In this document: positions 51,377 to 61,684 of the stretch, piece after piece | Position numbering within the stretch: position 1 is the stretch's first letter | How the letters are laid out: each line of letters opens with the position of its first letter | From: Saprospiraceae bacterium | GTDB taxonomy: Bacteria; Bacteroidota; Bacteroidia; Chitinophagales; Saprospiraceae | Direction of reading: 5' to 3' | NCBI GenBank assembly: GCA_028285545.1 | Contig: JANQPA010000112.1 | Location: 184,720-248,719 of the forward strand | Length of the DNA: 64,000 nucleotides | The notes under the pieces: generated by a model | What the model was told of the DNA's origin: nothing | Seen by the model: only the letters and a program-made list of their open reading frames with translations | Database searches by the model: none | Translations under genes and position numbers: made by a program

Positions 51377-54300
51377 ATGAATTCTGAAATGAAAATTTTT
51401 ACAACCTGGACAGGGATAATATTCCTGGTATCACTCTGGTGCAATACAGCGTGGGGACAGAGTAGCATAAGCGTTATTCGATGTGAGACAACAGAAGCGG
51501 AAGAGGCCCTACGTTCTAAATATCCTCAAATAGGAACGGCTGAAGATTTCGAAGAGTGGTTGGCACCTAAAGTTAGAAGACTGCAGGCTTCTTCGCAATC
51601 TCGATCTGTAATAACCCTACCTATCATTTTTCATATCATTCATGACGGCGAAGCTGAAGGAACTGGCGATAATGTCGCCGCTCATTTTGTTTACTCCCAG
51701 ATAGAACAGCTTAATAATGATTTTAGGCGAAGGTCAGGAACATCCGGATTCAATAATCATCCAGATGGAGCAGATGTTGAAATTGAATTTTGTGCAGCTT
51801 ATTTTGATACCCTGGGTGCCCCATTGAATGAACCTGGCATCCGTCGTATTGACAGAAATACCATGAAGTGGCCAGCCCCCCCCTACTCACGCACCTATGT
51901 AGAAAGTTTCATCAAACCTTACTCTCAATATGACCCAGATAATTACATTAATGTTTGGGTTCTAGACATGGAAAGTGTTAACCAGGATGGCACTGTTTTG
52001 GGTTATGCGCAATTTCCTAGCATGGCAGGGCTAGATGGTATAGGAGATAATCCTGGTCTGGCAGAAACAGATGGGGTGGCAGTTGCACCATTCACCATCG
52101 GAAGTAGCACAGACCCCAATACATCCGGACTTCACGAATATGGCAAAGGTCGATCCTTAACGCATGAATTAGGACACTTTTTTGGTTTGAAACATATTTG
52201 GGGAGATGGTGGCTGTGGTAAAGATGATTATTGTGATGACACCCCTGAATCAGATGCCTCTAATACTGGGTGCGATGCGGGACATGTTTCCTGCGGGACC
52301 GTGGATATGATTGAAAACTATATGGACTATTCAGATGATGACTGTATGAATATTTTCACACAGGATCAAAAAGCTAGAATTATAACTGTTTTGACCAATA
52401 GTCCACGTAGAAAAACATTGGCCAATTCCACGGCTTGTTTGCCACTACCTCAGGCTGCTTTTGCTGCGGATAAAAGAATAATTAATTATAGAGAAACGGT
52501 AAGTTTTACGGATCAATCTTCACAAAACCCTCTTTCCTGGTTATGGGAATTTCAGGGAGGAAGCCCTGAATCAAGCACAGATCAGCACCCTCAAGTTGTT
52601 TATAATACGCCTGGCACCTATAAAGTTAGCTTAACTGTTAAAAATTCAAGTGGTGAACATACCCTGAGTATCGATGATTTTATTACTGTAGAAGATAATC
52701 TGGTATGTTCAGGAGGTGTAAATACATTTCCCTATAATGAAACACTAGATGGAAACATTGGTCTTTGGACGCAATCAGATGAAGATGACACGGATTGGAC
52801 CATTCACTCCGGCTCAACCTCTACTGGGTCTACTGGTCCGGAAGGAGCAGCACAGGGTAGTCATTATGTTTATCTGGAAGCTTCCGGCAAAGCAAATAAA
52901 ACCGGGATTATTAACAGTCCTTGTTTGAATTTTACGAATCTGGGAAGTGCCGAATTGAATTTCCAATATCATATGTATGGTAGAACAATGGGCTCATTAG
53001 CCTTACAGGTAAGTACAGATGATGGAAAAAACTGGTCAACCATTTGGTCAAAATCTGGTGATCAGTCACCTCAATGGCGTTCTGAAAAGGTCTCATTAAA
53101 TGCATATGCAGGTTTAGAATGGCTTCAATTGAGGTTTTTAGGGACCATAGGAAATGCTTTTTTAAGCGATATGGCTCTGGATAATATTACTATTAGCGGT
53201 GTTAACAAAGGCCCTGTTGCGCCTACTGCTAATTTTACCGCTTCAAACACTCAGATTAATGTAGGAACCAGTATACAATTTACTGATATTTCTACCGATA
53301 ATCCCAACAGTTGGGAGTGGGAGTTTGAAGGAGGAAGTCCAAAAAATAGTACCGACCAAAATCCTATTGTCAGCTATGACACTCCGGGAGTTTATTCAGT
53401 TAACCTTAGTGTAAGCAACGAGGTTGGTTCCCATAGTCTTACTAAAACGGATTATATTACCGTGATGGATGATGGTACTGCTGCAAAAGGATGTGAAAAT
53501 GGATTCCAGGCATTCCCCTACAGTGAAAGTTTTGAAAATGGACTGGGTGGATGGACCCAGGGTTCAATGGATAATATAGATTGGACAAGATTAAATAAAT
53601 CGACTCCTTCTACAGCGACTGGACCTGCTTCGGCAGCAGAAGGCGAATGGTACCTTTATACGGAGGCCTCTGGTAATGTTAACCGAACAGCTACTCTCAA
53701 TTCACCATGCTTTGATTTTACTGGATTGGTAAATGCTAAATTTGATTTTCAATATCATATGTATGGTAGCAATATGGGTAGCTTAAGCCTTGAAGCCAGT
53801 ACCGATTCAGGTGAGAACTGGACAGAGCTTTGGACCCTTACTGGTGATCAGGGTAATGAATGGCATTCTGCCTCCGTTAACCTGGAACCTCTTATCGGTT
53901 CGATGGGCGTCTCTTTTAGGTTTGTAGGCATTACAGGAGATAGGTTTCGCAGTGACATGGCTATTGATGATGTATCCATTACAACTTCAAAAGGAGGGAC
54001 TACTCCTCCCCCTGTAGCTGATTTTGAAGCAGATAGGGTAAGTATCGAAGCAGGCGAAAAAGTTAATTTTTCTGATCTCACAAGTAATAACCCAACTTCC
54101 TGGTCCTGGACTTTTGAGGGAGGAAATCCTGCTAGTAGTACACAACAAAATCCTGAGGTTGAATATCCTAAATCAGGTAATTTTACAGTCAGCCTTACTG
54201 TCAATAATGAAGGAGGGAATGACATCATTACAAAGAGTGCTCATATAACTGTTATAGATGTTAATAAATCTTGTCCGAATGGCATAAATGTTTTTCCTCA

Positions 54301-55066
54301 TACTGAGAGTTTTGAAGCAGAAACATGGTCTTGGACACAGGATAAAAATGATGATTTTGACTGGGTTCGCAATCGACTGAGCACCCCTTCTGCTGCAACG
54401 GGTCCCAGAAGCGCTACTGATGGAGGTTGGTATATGTATACTGAATCCTCTCTCATATATAATGAAACGGCTATTCTCAATTCACCATGCTTTGATTTTT
54501 CGAGCGTGACCTCTCCCAGCTTAAGCTTTGAGTTTCATATGCTCGGGCAGGATATGGGAAGTATGGCAGTAGAAATAAGTGCAAATGATGGTAAGAACTG
54601 GAAAGAATTATGGCGTTTTTCTGGTAATCAGGGTGATGAATGGATTCCTGCAACCATTGATTTAGATGATTATGCTGGTGAAGCCGGAATAAAACTTAGA
54701 ATTCTCGGGACTACAGGTTCTTCCTATCGCAGTGATATGGCCATTGATAATATTCGAGTTCACACTGCTGCCAAAAAGGCCAATAAAATCAATTTAAACT
54801 CGAAGCAGTCCATTAGCAGATTTGCTTTTGCCCCCAATCCTGCCAGAGACCAATTAAGGGTGCATTATGAAAGCCAGTACCAACAAGAGGCTGAGATCAT
54901 TGTTACTGATTTATTGGGTAGACGTTTATTAAGTTCTGTCTGGTATTTAGATAAAGGCAAAAATCAAAATCAACTCCTAATTGATTCATTAGAAAATGGT
55001 AGTTATTTCTTAGTGATAAGGGCAGGAAAAGATTATCAGGTAAAACGATTTATTAAAATTGATTAG
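51377..55066 (+). CDS. Secreted M43-type metalloprotease with PKD and MAM-like repeats and a T9SS tail
   Basis: A 1229-residue protein. The signal peptide (IFTTWTGIIFLVSLWCNTAWGQ) is followed by a pappalysin-like zinc protease. Its HExxHxxGxxH motif is THELGHFFGLKH (near 262-272) with Met-turn NYMDYSDDDCMN. Then come three alternating pairs: PKD (about 358-438, 618-695, 880-955) and MAM/jelly-roll-like modules (about 445-612, 705-868, 964-1130), each MAM unit ending SDMA[LI]D[ND]. Residues 1147-1229 are a type IX sorting domain (FAFAPNPARDQLRV, IIVTDLLGRRLL, GSYFLVIRAG). It is probably cell-surface or secreted and digests proteins. It runs convergent with the mevalonate kinase gene. Confidence 0.92.
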   Translation: MNSEMKIFTTWTGIIFLVSLWCNTAWGQSSISVIRCETTEAEEALRSKYPQIGTAEDFEEWLAPKVRRLQASSQSRSVITLPIIFHIIHDGEAEGTGDNVAAHFVYSQIEQLNNDFRRRSGTSGFNNHPDGADVEIEFCAAYFDTLGAPLNEPGIRRIDRNTMKWPAPPYSRTYVESFIKPYSQYDPDNYINVWVLDMESVNQDGTVLGYAQFPSMAGLDGIGDNPGLAETDGVAVAPFTIGSSTDPNTSGLHEYGKGRSLTHELGHFFGLKHIWGDGGCGKDDYCDDTPESDASNTGCDAGHVSCGTVDMIENYMDYSDDDCMNIFTQDQKARIITVLTNSPRRKTLANSTACLPLPQAAFAADKRIINYRETVSFTDQSSQNPLSWLWEFQGGSPESSTDQHPQVVYNTPGTYKVSLTVKNSSGEHTLSIDDFITVEDNLVCSGGVNTFPYNETLDGNIGLWTQSDEDDTDWTIHSGSTSTGSTGPEGAAQGSHYVYLEASGKANKTGIINSPCLNFTNLGSAELNFQYHMYGRTMGSLALQVSTDDGKNWSTIWSKSGDQSPQWRSEKVSLNAYAGLEWLQLRFLGTIGNAFLSDMALDNITISGVNKGPVAPTANFTASNTQINVGTSIQFTDISTDNPNSWEWEFEGGSPKNSTDQNPIVSYDTPGVYSVNLSVSNEVGSHSLTKTDYITVMDDGTAAKGCENGFQAFPYSESFENGLGGWTQGSMDNIDWTRLNKSTPSTATGPASAAEGEWYLYTEASGNVNRTATLNSPCFDFTGLVNAKFDFQYHMYGSNMGSLSLEASTDSGENWTELWTLTGDQGNEWHSASVNLEPLIGSMGVSFRFVGITGDRFRSDMAIDDVSITTSKGGTTPPPVADFEADRVSIEAGEKVNFSDLTSNNPTSWSWTFEGGNPASSTQQNPEVEYPKSGNFTVSLTVNNEGGNDIITKSAHITVIDVNKSCPNGINVFPHTESFEAETWSWTQDKNDDFDWVRNRLSTPSAATGPRSATDGGWYMYTESSLIYNETAILNSPCFDFSSVTSPSLSFEFHMLGQDMGSMAVEISANDGKNWKELWRFSGNQGDEWIPATIDLDDYAGEAGIKLRILGTTGSSYRSDMAIDNIRVHTAAKKANKINLNSKQSISRFAFAPNPARDQLRVHYESQYQQEAEIIVTDLLGRRLLSSVWYLDKGKNQNQLLIDSLENGSYFLVIRAGKDYQVKRFIKID

Positions 55067-55081
55067 TGGCAAGTCAAAATT

Positions 55082-55127
55082 AAATATTAACTATTTGGCC
55101 CCGGACGGGGCCAAATAGTTAATATTT
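55082..55127. terminator. Very strong bidirectional terminator
   Basis: A perfect 21-bp stem (55082-55102 with 55107-55127) closes on the loop GGAC. It includes GGCCCC/GGGGCC and A/T-rich outer arms that act as T-runs in both directions. It overlaps the last codons of the mevalonate kinase gene. Confidence 0.88.
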
Positions 55128-56036
55128 AAAAGTAATAATCGAATGTTTTGACTTTAAATAAGTCAATGCCCCACTCCCTTTTTTTAACATCCCCATCAAA
55201 AAGCCTCCTCCTCCCGCGCCACATAATTTGATTTTAAAATTAGGACTATCTAAACCTTCTTTCCAAATATCTTGAAAAGGTTCTGGAATCATTTCATTAA
55301 AATGGTCAAATTGAAATTGACTGATCCTATCTAAACAATCAAAAACCTGAGCACCATTTCCATGTATTGTTCCATTAATTGCTTCATTGGTAAAAACACA
55401 CAATTGGGATTGGATGGCCTCCAGGTATTCAGTTTGCTGGCATTTTTCAAGAAACAAATTAACAAAGGGAGCTGTTTGGCGGCTAATACCTGTGTCCAAA
55501 AGAAAATATTGGAAAGTCTCCTTTCCTTCCGATGCACCTACACTAAGATCGAGGGTTTGGATGCTTTTATCCGAATCAATAAAAATGGGTCGACGAACAA
55601 AAATGATCAATGGATCTATGCCGGAACTAGCACCATGGAAGAAACTTTCAATTTGAGCCAATACATTTTTTAAGTCTGATAGTTGTTTAGCAATTGATCC
55701 AATATGAAATCGATCATATAAGGCTGCACATAATGCTCCTGAGCTCCCCACCCCATATCCGCCAGGGATATTGGAATCAAAATATAAACCAGCCTTAAGT
55801 TCTTTCTCCATTTTTCGTAAATCCAATGGAGACAACAATTTCTTATCTGTTTCTAACTCTTTTAGGTATTGAAATAGACCTGGAAGTCCCTTTTGTAAAG
55901 ACAGGATATTATCAGAAGGATTACAAAACTTCCATTGCCCGCTGAAGTTGGACAAGGGGATGGCCAGTGCTTGTGAACCTTTTAAAACAGTATGCTCACC
56001 AAATAGAAGTAATTTTGCTGAAAAGGAGGAGTGCAT
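55119..56036 (-). CDS. mvk: Mevalonate kinase (GHMP kinase)
   Basis: It phosphorylates mevalonate in isoprenoid synthesis. The 305-residue protein has the three GHMP motifs: AKLLLFGEHTVLKGSQALAIPL (motif 1), PGGYGVGSSGALCAAL (motif 2, ATP loop) and KLCGAGGGGFLMG (motif 3). GASSGIDP follows in the substrate region. The other mevalonate-pathway genes are not in the window. Another GHMP kinase specificity is possible but less likely. It lies downstream of rpsA with a terminator in between. Confidence 0.85.
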   Translation of the reverse strand: MHSSFSAKLLLFGEHTVLKGSQALAIPLSNFSGQWKFCNPSDNILSLQKGLPGLFQYLKELETDKKLLSPLDLRKMEKELKAGLYFDSNIPGGYGVGSSGALCAALYDRFHIGSIAKQLSDLKNVLAQIESFFHGASSGIDPLIIFVRRPIFIDSDKSIQTLDLSVGASEGKETFQYFLLDTGISRQTAPFVNLFLEKCQQTEYLEAIQSQLCVFTNEAINGTIHGNGAQVFDCLDRISQFQFDHFNEMIPEPFQDIWKEGLDSPNFKIKLCGAGGGGFLMGMLKKGSGALTYLKSKHSIITFKY

Positions 56037-56039
56037 TTT

Positions 56040-56084
56040 TTTTATATAAAAAATGAGTCATCCCAAATATTCAGGATGACTCAT
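56040..56084 (-). terminator. Terminator downstream of rpsA
   Basis: Arms ATGAGTCATCC (56053-56063) and GGATGACTCAT (56074-56084) form an 11-bp perfect stem. On the minus strand it is followed by a T-run, so it ends rpsA transcription before the mevalonate kinase gene. Confidence 0.75.
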
Positions 56085-56120
56085 AATGAAAATTATCATA
56101 CATAAAGGAAAGAGTTTCCT

Positions 56121-58220
56121 TTATTTTTCGTCTTGATCTTCGTTCAACTGCTCTTTGATTTGAGAGAAAACATCCAGGTCACCGAGTGTAGATTTTTCGG
56201 TGTTTGAGTTTGCTTTTTTCACAGCACTTCTGGTTTGTTTGCGTGCCTCATCTCTTTCTTTCTTCACTTGCTCATCAGCCTTACGCTTGATATCATCCAG
56301 ATAACGTAAGTGAGAAACCAGAATTCTCTTATCATCGCGGTTAAACTCTATTACTTTAACGGTAATTACTTCATCAACCTCTGCCATTTTGCCATCTTCC
56401 TTTTTGATGTGTTTGATTGGAGCAAATGCTTCCAAACCATAAGGTAGCTGAACGATGGCGCCTCGGTCATCTCTTCTCAAAATAGTTGCTTCGTGGTAAG
56501 AACCTTCGGGGAATACAGATTCGAAAGTATCCCATGGGTTTTCTTCCAATTGCTTATGTCCCAGTGAAAGTTTGCGGTTATCCTTGTCTATTTCCAGGAT
56601 CATAATGTCAATATTCTCTCCAACTTTGGTAAACTCAGATGGATGAGAGAAACGCTTGGTCCAAGAAAGATCAGAAATGTGAACCATACCGCCGATGCCT
56701 TCCTGTAATTCAACAAATACACCATAAGGAGTTAGGTTTTTCACCTCTCCGGAGTGCTTGCTGTTAACAGGGAATTGTTCTTCGATATCGCTCCAAGGAT
56801 CTTTCATCAACTGTTTCAAGCTCAGAGACATTTTGCGGTCTTCTCTATCTATTGTAACAACTTTAGCTTCGTATTCTTGACCTTCTTTGAAGTATTCTCT
56901 TGCATTGATAGGCTGATTGCTCCAGGTAACTTCCGAAACGTGGATTAGACCTTCTACTCCTGGGCGGATCTCAAGGAATGCTCCGTAATCTTCGATGTTT
57001 ACGATCTTACCTTTAACAACAGATCCTTCTTTGATTTCTTCATCGAGGATTTCCCATGGATGTGGTTGCAATTGTTTAAGACCTAGAGAGATACGCTTTT
57101 TATTCTCATCAAAGTCTAATACAACAACATTGATTTTTTGATTCAAGGACAACACCTCGCGTGGATCGCTGATGCGTCCCCATGAAATATCTGTGATGTA
57201 TAATAATCCATCTACTCCACCAAGATCGAGGAAGGCGCCAAAGTCAGTGATATTTTTAACCAGTCCTTCCAATACCTGACCTCTTTCAAGGCTGGCAATG
57301 ATGGCTTCTCTTTGCTCAGCAAGGTCGCTTTCAATAAGTGCTTTATGCGAAACAACAGCATTCTTAATGGTTTCATTAATTTTAACCACTTTAAATTCCA
57401 TTGTTTTGCCTACATATGAATCGTAGTCAAGGATAGGTTTGATATCGATTTGAGAACCAGGGAGGAATGTTTCCAATCCACCGGCGTCTACAATAAGCCC
57501 ACCTTTGGTTTTGCTAATAACAGTACCTTTAATAACGGAACCATTCTGGTAAGAATCAACAATATTTTCCCAAGCCCTTAATAGTTTCGCTTTTCTGCGA
57601 GAAAGAACCAACTGGCCACGAAGATCTTCTTGTTGTTCAACATAAACTTCAACTGGATCTCCCACTTTCAAATCAGGCATGTCTCTAAATTCAGATAAAG
57701 GTACGAGCCCATCTGATTTATAGTTGATATCAAGTACAACATCACCATCCTGGATAGAACTCACCAAACCACTAACTATCTCATTTTCTAAGACAGAAGT
57801 AAGGGTAGCTTCATACTGAGTGGTATAGTCTTCAAATTCTTGCTCTGTGTAGGAGTGGACATGTTTGTTAGAAATGCTCCAGTCAAAATCATCATGTGCA
57901 GTCTGGACAATAGCGGGTGCTTCCTCCACTTTTTCTTCCTTTTCTTCTTGTTCAGCTTTAACTTCTGTTTCTGTTTCGGCAGCAACCTCAGTTTTAGCTT
58001 CTTCTTTAACTTCTGTTTCTGCTTCGGCAGCAACCTCAGCTTTTGTTTCTTCTTTTGCCTCTGTTTCTGCTTCAGCAGTTATTTCAGCTTTTGTTTCTTC
58101 GGCCGCTTCAGTTGTTTCTTCAACTTTTTCCTCAGCAGTTTCCTGCTCGGTTTCAGCTTTTACTTCTTCTTGCGGCTCCTTGTTTTCTTCTTGTTCCAAT
58201 TTTTTTTCTTCTTCTAGCAT
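56121..58220 (-). CDS. rpsA: 30S ribosomal protein S1 with acidic N-terminal repeat extension
   Basis: A 699-residue protein. Six S1 RNA-binding domains span about residues 140-660, for example GSVIKGTVISKTKGGLIVDAGGLETFLPGSQ, GQVLEGLVKNITDFGAFLDLGGVDGLLYITD and GSVVKGKIVNIEDYGAFLEI. It recruits mRNA to the ribosome. The first 100 residues are Glu/Ala/Lys-rich, with three tandem 16-residue units at 41-56, 57-72 and 73-88 (EETKAEVAAEAETEVK). The extension is unusual for S1. It could be disordered or helical and may be phase-variable in length. It is single in its operon. Confidence 0.95.
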   Translation of the reverse strand: MLEEEKKLEQEENKEPQEEVKAETEQETAEEKVEETTEAAEETKAEITAEAETEAKEETKAEVAAEAETEVKEEAKTEVAAETETEVKAEQEEKEEKVEEAPAIVQTAHDDFDWSISNKHVHSYTEQEFEDYTTQYEATLTSVLENEIVSGLVSSIQDGDVVLDINYKSDGLVPLSEFRDMPDLKVGDPVEVYVEQQEDLRGQLVLSRRKAKLLRAWENIVDSYQNGSVIKGTVISKTKGGLIVDAGGLETFLPGSQIDIKPILDYDSYVGKTMEFKVVKINETIKNAVVSHKALIESDLAEQREAIIASLERGQVLEGLVKNITDFGAFLDLGGVDGLLYITDISWGRISDPREVLSLNQKINVVVLDFDENKKRISLGLKQLQPHPWEILDEEIKEGSVVKGKIVNIEDYGAFLEIRPGVEGLIHVSEVTWSNQPINAREYFKEGQEYEAKVVTIDREDRKMSLSLKQLMKDPWSDIEEQFPVNSKHSGEVKNLTPYGVFVELQEGIGGMVHISDLSWTKRFSHPSEFTKVGENIDIMILEIDKDNRKLSLGHKQLEENPWDTFESVFPEGSYHEATILRRDDRGAIVQLPYGLEAFAPIKHIKKEDGKMAEVDEVITVKVIEFNRDDKRILVSHLRYLDDIKRKADEQVKKERDEARKQTRSAVKKANSNTEKSTLGDLDVFSQIKEQLNEDQDEK
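57957..58100 (-). repeat. 48-bp tandem repeat (three units) in rpsA
   Basis: Three head-to-tail 48-bp units encode 16 residues each (about residues 41-88). Units differ by a few base changes. Slippage by one unit would keep the frame. Confidence 0.75.
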
Positions 58221-58444
58221 TGAAAGAATGCTTTTGTGCCCTCAAATAGAGGACGGGTTAACAAATATTTTTAGCCGGGCAAAGGTAAGACTTTTAATTT
58301 GTAAAAAAAACTCAAACTCGTAAAATAAGCCAGTTTGATAAGGGCAAAAATTCAAATTTTTAGATATTGGTGGAATCTATGCGAGATAAAGGCAGGTAAA
58401 AAGTTAAAATTTGTATTTTTAGGACAATAACAAAAAAGCAAATA

Positions 58445-60118
58445 ATGAGTGAAGAAAGACCATGGTTGAAGATGTATCCTCCGGGTGTGTCTGCCAATAT
58501 TGATCCGGATACATATCCTAATTTACTGTCTCTTTTTGACGAAACATTTAAAAAGTATAAACACAAGAAAGCGTTTACCTGTATGGGCAAACATCTTACT
58601 TTTGCTCAGATTGATAAGCTGTCCAATAATTTTGCTGCCTATTTGCAATCGAGGGGTTTAGAACCTAATGATAAGGTAGCCATTATGATGCCTAATTTGT
58701 TACAATATCCAATTGCACTATTCGGTGTTTTAAGGGCAGGACTCATTATTGTAAACACAAATCCGCTCTATACTCCCAGGGAAATGCTTCATCAGTTCAA
58801 AGATTCTGATGTCAAGGCAATTATTATTGCTGAGAACTTTGCCGCCAACCTTCAAAAAATTCTGGGAGATACCAATATTAAAACCATCATCACCACCTCT
58901 ATAGGCGAATTGCTAGGTTTTCCCAAAAAACATGTGGTTAACTTTGTAGTAAAGAACCTGAAGAGAATGGTTCCAAAATATGAACTTCCCAATGCAGTAA
59001 GCTTCAGTGATGCATTAACTCAGGGCCGAAAATTTAAGCTTAAACCTCATGAAAGCAAACCCGATGATGTCATTATTCATCAATATACTGGTGGTACCAC
59101 AGGGGTATCAAAAGGGGCGATGCTTACTAACAGAAACCTTTTGGCAAATATGCTTCAAATCCGAGCCTGGATGTTTCCTTTCTTGGAGGAGGCCGAAGAA
59201 GTAGCCCTTTGCCCCCTACCCCTTTATCATATATTTGCTTTTACGGTAAACTGTCTGGCCTTCATGAGCTTTGGAACACTCAACGTCTTAGTGACCAATG
59301 CAAGAGATATTCCTTCTGTAGTCAAGGCCATGAAAAGCAATAAAACCTCCATAGTTACCGGAGTTAATACCCTGTTTAATGCACTTTTAAATAATTCCGA
59401 TTTTCAGCAATTAGATTTTTCCAGCCTCAAAGTTACCGTTGGTGGGGGTATGGCCGTCCAGCGTCCTGTAGCTGAAAAATGGGAATCATTGACAGGAAAA
59501 CCGCTTACGGAAGGTTATGGAATGACTGAAGCTTCTCCTGTTGTTACTGTCAATCCAATAGATGGAAATGCAAGAATTGGCACCATCGGATTGCCGATTC
59601 CTTCAACGGACATCCGAATCGTTGATGAGCAGGGGAATATTCTGCCAGCAAATGGGGTCGGAGAAATCCAGGTTAGAGGCCCTCAGGTAATGAAAGGATA
59701 TTATAATAAACCTGGTGAAACTCAAAAAACCGTCGTAGATGGAGGCTGGCTCTGCACTGGCGATATTGGACGAATGCATGAGGATGGTTTTTTTGAAATC
59801 GTTGACCGCAAAAAAGATATGATATTGGTATCCGGTTTTAATGTATTCCCAAATGAAATTGAAGAAGTGATTGCGGGTTACTCCAAAGTTTTAGAAGTGG
59901 CAGCAATTGGTGTTCCGGATAAAAAGTCTGGGGAAGTGGTAAAAGTTTTTATTGTGAAAAAAGATGCTTCCCTCACCAAAAATGAAGTCCTCCAGTTTTG
60001 CAAGGAAAACCTTACCGGATACAAGGTCCCCAAACAGGTAGAGTTCAGAGATGAACTGCCTAAAACCAATGTCGGGAAGATATTGAGGAGGGCATTGAGG
60101 GAGGAGGTTCAAAATTAA
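58445..60118 (+). CDS. fadD: Long-chain acyl-CoA synthetase
   Basis: A 557-residue AMP-forming ligase that activates fatty acids with ATP and CoA. Motifs are YTGGTTGVSKGAMLTNRN (P-loop), GYGMTEASPVV (A5), DGGWLCTGDIGRMHEDGFFEIVDRKKDMI (A7-A8) and the C-terminal catalytic lysine in KTNVGKILRR. No signal peptide. It is likely membrane-associated. It is divergent from rpsA. Substrate chain length cannot be told. Confidence 0.92.
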   Translation: MSEERPWLKMYPPGVSANIDPDTYPNLLSLFDETFKKYKHKKAFTCMGKHLTFAQIDKLSNNFAAYLQSRGLEPNDKVAIMMPNLLQYPIALFGVLRAGLIIVNTNPLYTPREMLHQFKDSDVKAIIIAENFAANLQKILGDTNIKTIITTSIGELLGFPKKHVVNFVVKNLKRMVPKYELPNAVSFSDALTQGRKFKLKPHESKPDDVIIHQYTGGTTGVSKGAMLTNRNLLANMLQIRAWMFPFLEEAEEVALCPLPLYHIFAFTVNCLAFMSFGTLNVLVTNARDIPSVVKAMKSNKTSIVTGVNTLFNALLNNSDFQQLDFSSLKVTVGGGMAVQRPVAEKWESLTGKPLTEGYGMTEASPVVTVNPIDGNARIGTIGLPIPSTDIRIVDEQGNILPANGVGEIQVRGPQVMKGYYNKPGETQKTVVDGGWLCTGDIGRMHEDGFFEIVDRKKDMILVSGFNVFPNEIEEVIAGYSKVLEVAAIGVPDKKSGEVVKVFIVKKDASLTKNEVLQFCKENLTGYKVPKQVEFRDELPKTNVGKILRRALREEVQN

Positions 60119-60129
60119 CATAGTTGTTA

Positions 60130-60174
60130 TTTTCATCTGGGAGTAGCTCACCAAATCTTACTCCCAGATGAAAA
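60130..60174. terminator. Bidirectional terminator after fadD
   Basis: A perfect 16-bp stem TTTTCATCTGGGAGTA / TACTCCCAGATGAAAA (60130-60145, 60159-60174) with 13-nt loop lies between convergent genes. Confidence 0.85.
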
Positions 60175-60190
60175 ATTGATATCCAACTCA

Positions 60191-61684
60191 TTAAGAAAAA
60201 TTAATACCTTTCTTACTCCTTTTTTTGACTAAATTATATAGCAATATTGTTACTATAGAGAAAATACTTATAATAGTCAGCAGAGTTAAGCTCTTTTTTT
60301 CTTTTACAAATTCCGAAACTTTGTCATCAAAAGTAGGATTTTGAATAGCAATCTGAAATACACTTGGAGCACTTTGCACTCCCATGTGACTGGTGGTTAC
60401 TAGTCTAATGGTTCCTATTTGATGATGTTTATCCCATTTTACTTTAACGGACTTACCATAATAATCAGTAATTTTTCCTCCATCAATAGTCCAATGGTAA
60501 TCAAAAGCATCAAAAGCTGACTGATATTCGGTACTAATACCATGGGGTACTTCATCTTTTCCTTTTATTGAAGAAGTAAAATACATATCCTCTAATAAAA
60601 ACTTGGATAGATCTTGGAAAAGTTGTGGAGCGGACCCTCTCACTGTTCCATTTCTACTTATAATTAAGTGATGACCATAATCTTTTATAGCATGATATTC
60701 ATTTTTCACTTTTAATTGCTCCAGTTTCTTATGGATCAACTCAGAACCATAAAGAGGTTCAATTCCTGCAAGACCAAAAGATTTTGTAGTCTCTTCAATA
60801 TTAAAGTAGCCTCCAAAATTTTTTAATTGCTTATTAAACCAGTTTTTCGAAGAATTATAATTAGTTGACAAATTTGCCCTTGGTAGTCCGTAATTTATTT
60901 TTATGACCTTATCACTCGTACCGTGAAATGAAATAACTGGAATTTGATTATTGGAAAGGATGTCCAGATCGAGAATTCCTCCTGAAATATTGATAACAGC
61001 TCGTGGTTTTGAATTTTCCAATTCTGTTCCAATACAATCCAAACACCCAAAATGTTCATCAATTTGATTTCCTAATTCAATTTGTAATTCCTCCTGATCT
61101 AAAAAAGCTGCATGAAGAGCTACAACTGCCCCAGTACTTTCTCCACCAATATAAATATAATTCGAGTCAACAGAATAATCTGAGGCAGTCTTCCGAAAAA
61201 ATCGTAAAGCAGCTCTAGCATCTTGAGCGGCAATATATCCTGCACTTTTTAATGAGGCTGTTGATACTCCTACTTGACGATAATTAACTGAAGCTACAAC
61301 ATAACCACGTTGTGCTAATTCCATGCAAAAAGTCTTAGCTACATCATCGTTTTTTTGTCCAATTATAAATCCCCCACCATGGAAAAAAAGAACCATTGGC
61401 CTTAATGGAACATCTTTCGGAGGGGTATAAACATCTGCTCGAAGTTTTTTCCCCATCCAATCATTAAGAAACCTTTTTATTGTTGTATCTCTTTTTACAA
61501 TTTCAGTATTCTCTATAGAATTATAAAAGAATCCATTAGGGTTAATTTCTGCATAAACAATGTCCTCTACAATGGTGATTTGATCTAAGGAAAAAATTTT
61601 TTTGGTATATCTTTGCGAAAATGCATTTGATTGAAATAGTAATAACAAGAAAAGGATTGCATATATGTGGGCTGCTTTGTTCAT
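60191..61684 (-). CDS. Exported membrane-anchored alpha/beta-hydrolase (carboxylesterase)
   Basis: The protein has 497 residues with a signal peptide (AHIYAILFLLLLFQSNAFSQ). The esterase core has the oxyanion motif FFHGGGFIIGQ, the nucleophile elbow GGESTGAVV (GxSxG) and a late His in KDYGHHLII. After a further beta-rich domain of about 90 residues, a C-terminal membrane segment (LTLLTIISIFSIVTILLYNL) and a basic tail would anchor it facing the periplasm. It begins within the stop of the preceding lipoprotein gene (4-bp overlap), so the two are coupled. The substrate is unknown. Confidence 0.82.
   Translation of the reverse strand: MNKAAHIYAILFLLLLFQSNAFSQRYTKKIFSLDQITIVEDIVYAEINPNGFFYNSIENTEIVKRDTTIKRFLNDWMGKKLRADVYTPPKDVPLRPMVLFFHGGGFIIGQKNDDVAKTFCMELAQRGYVVASVNYRQVGVSTASLKSAGYIAAQDARAALRFFRKTASDYSVDSNYIYIGGESTGAVVALHAAFLDQEELQIELGNQIDEHFGCLDCIGTELENSKPRAVINISGGILDLDILSNNQIPVISFHGTSDKVIKINYGLPRANLSTNYNSSKNWFNKQLKNFGGYFNIEETTKSFGLAGIEPLYGSELIHKKLEQLKVKNEYHAIKDYGHHLIISRNGTVRGSAPQLFQDLSKFLLEDMYFTSSIKGKDEVPHGISTEYQSAFDAFDYHWTIDGGKITDYYGKSVKVKWDKHHQIGTIRLVTTSHMGVQSAPSVFQIAIQNPTFDDKVSEFVKEKKSLTLLTIISIFSIVTILLYNLVKKRSKKGINFS

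Noticed and set aside
57865..58323. Ser/Ala-rich plus-strand frame opposite the rpsA extension
   Set aside because: It is the antisense shadow of the Glu/Ala/Lys repeat of S1.
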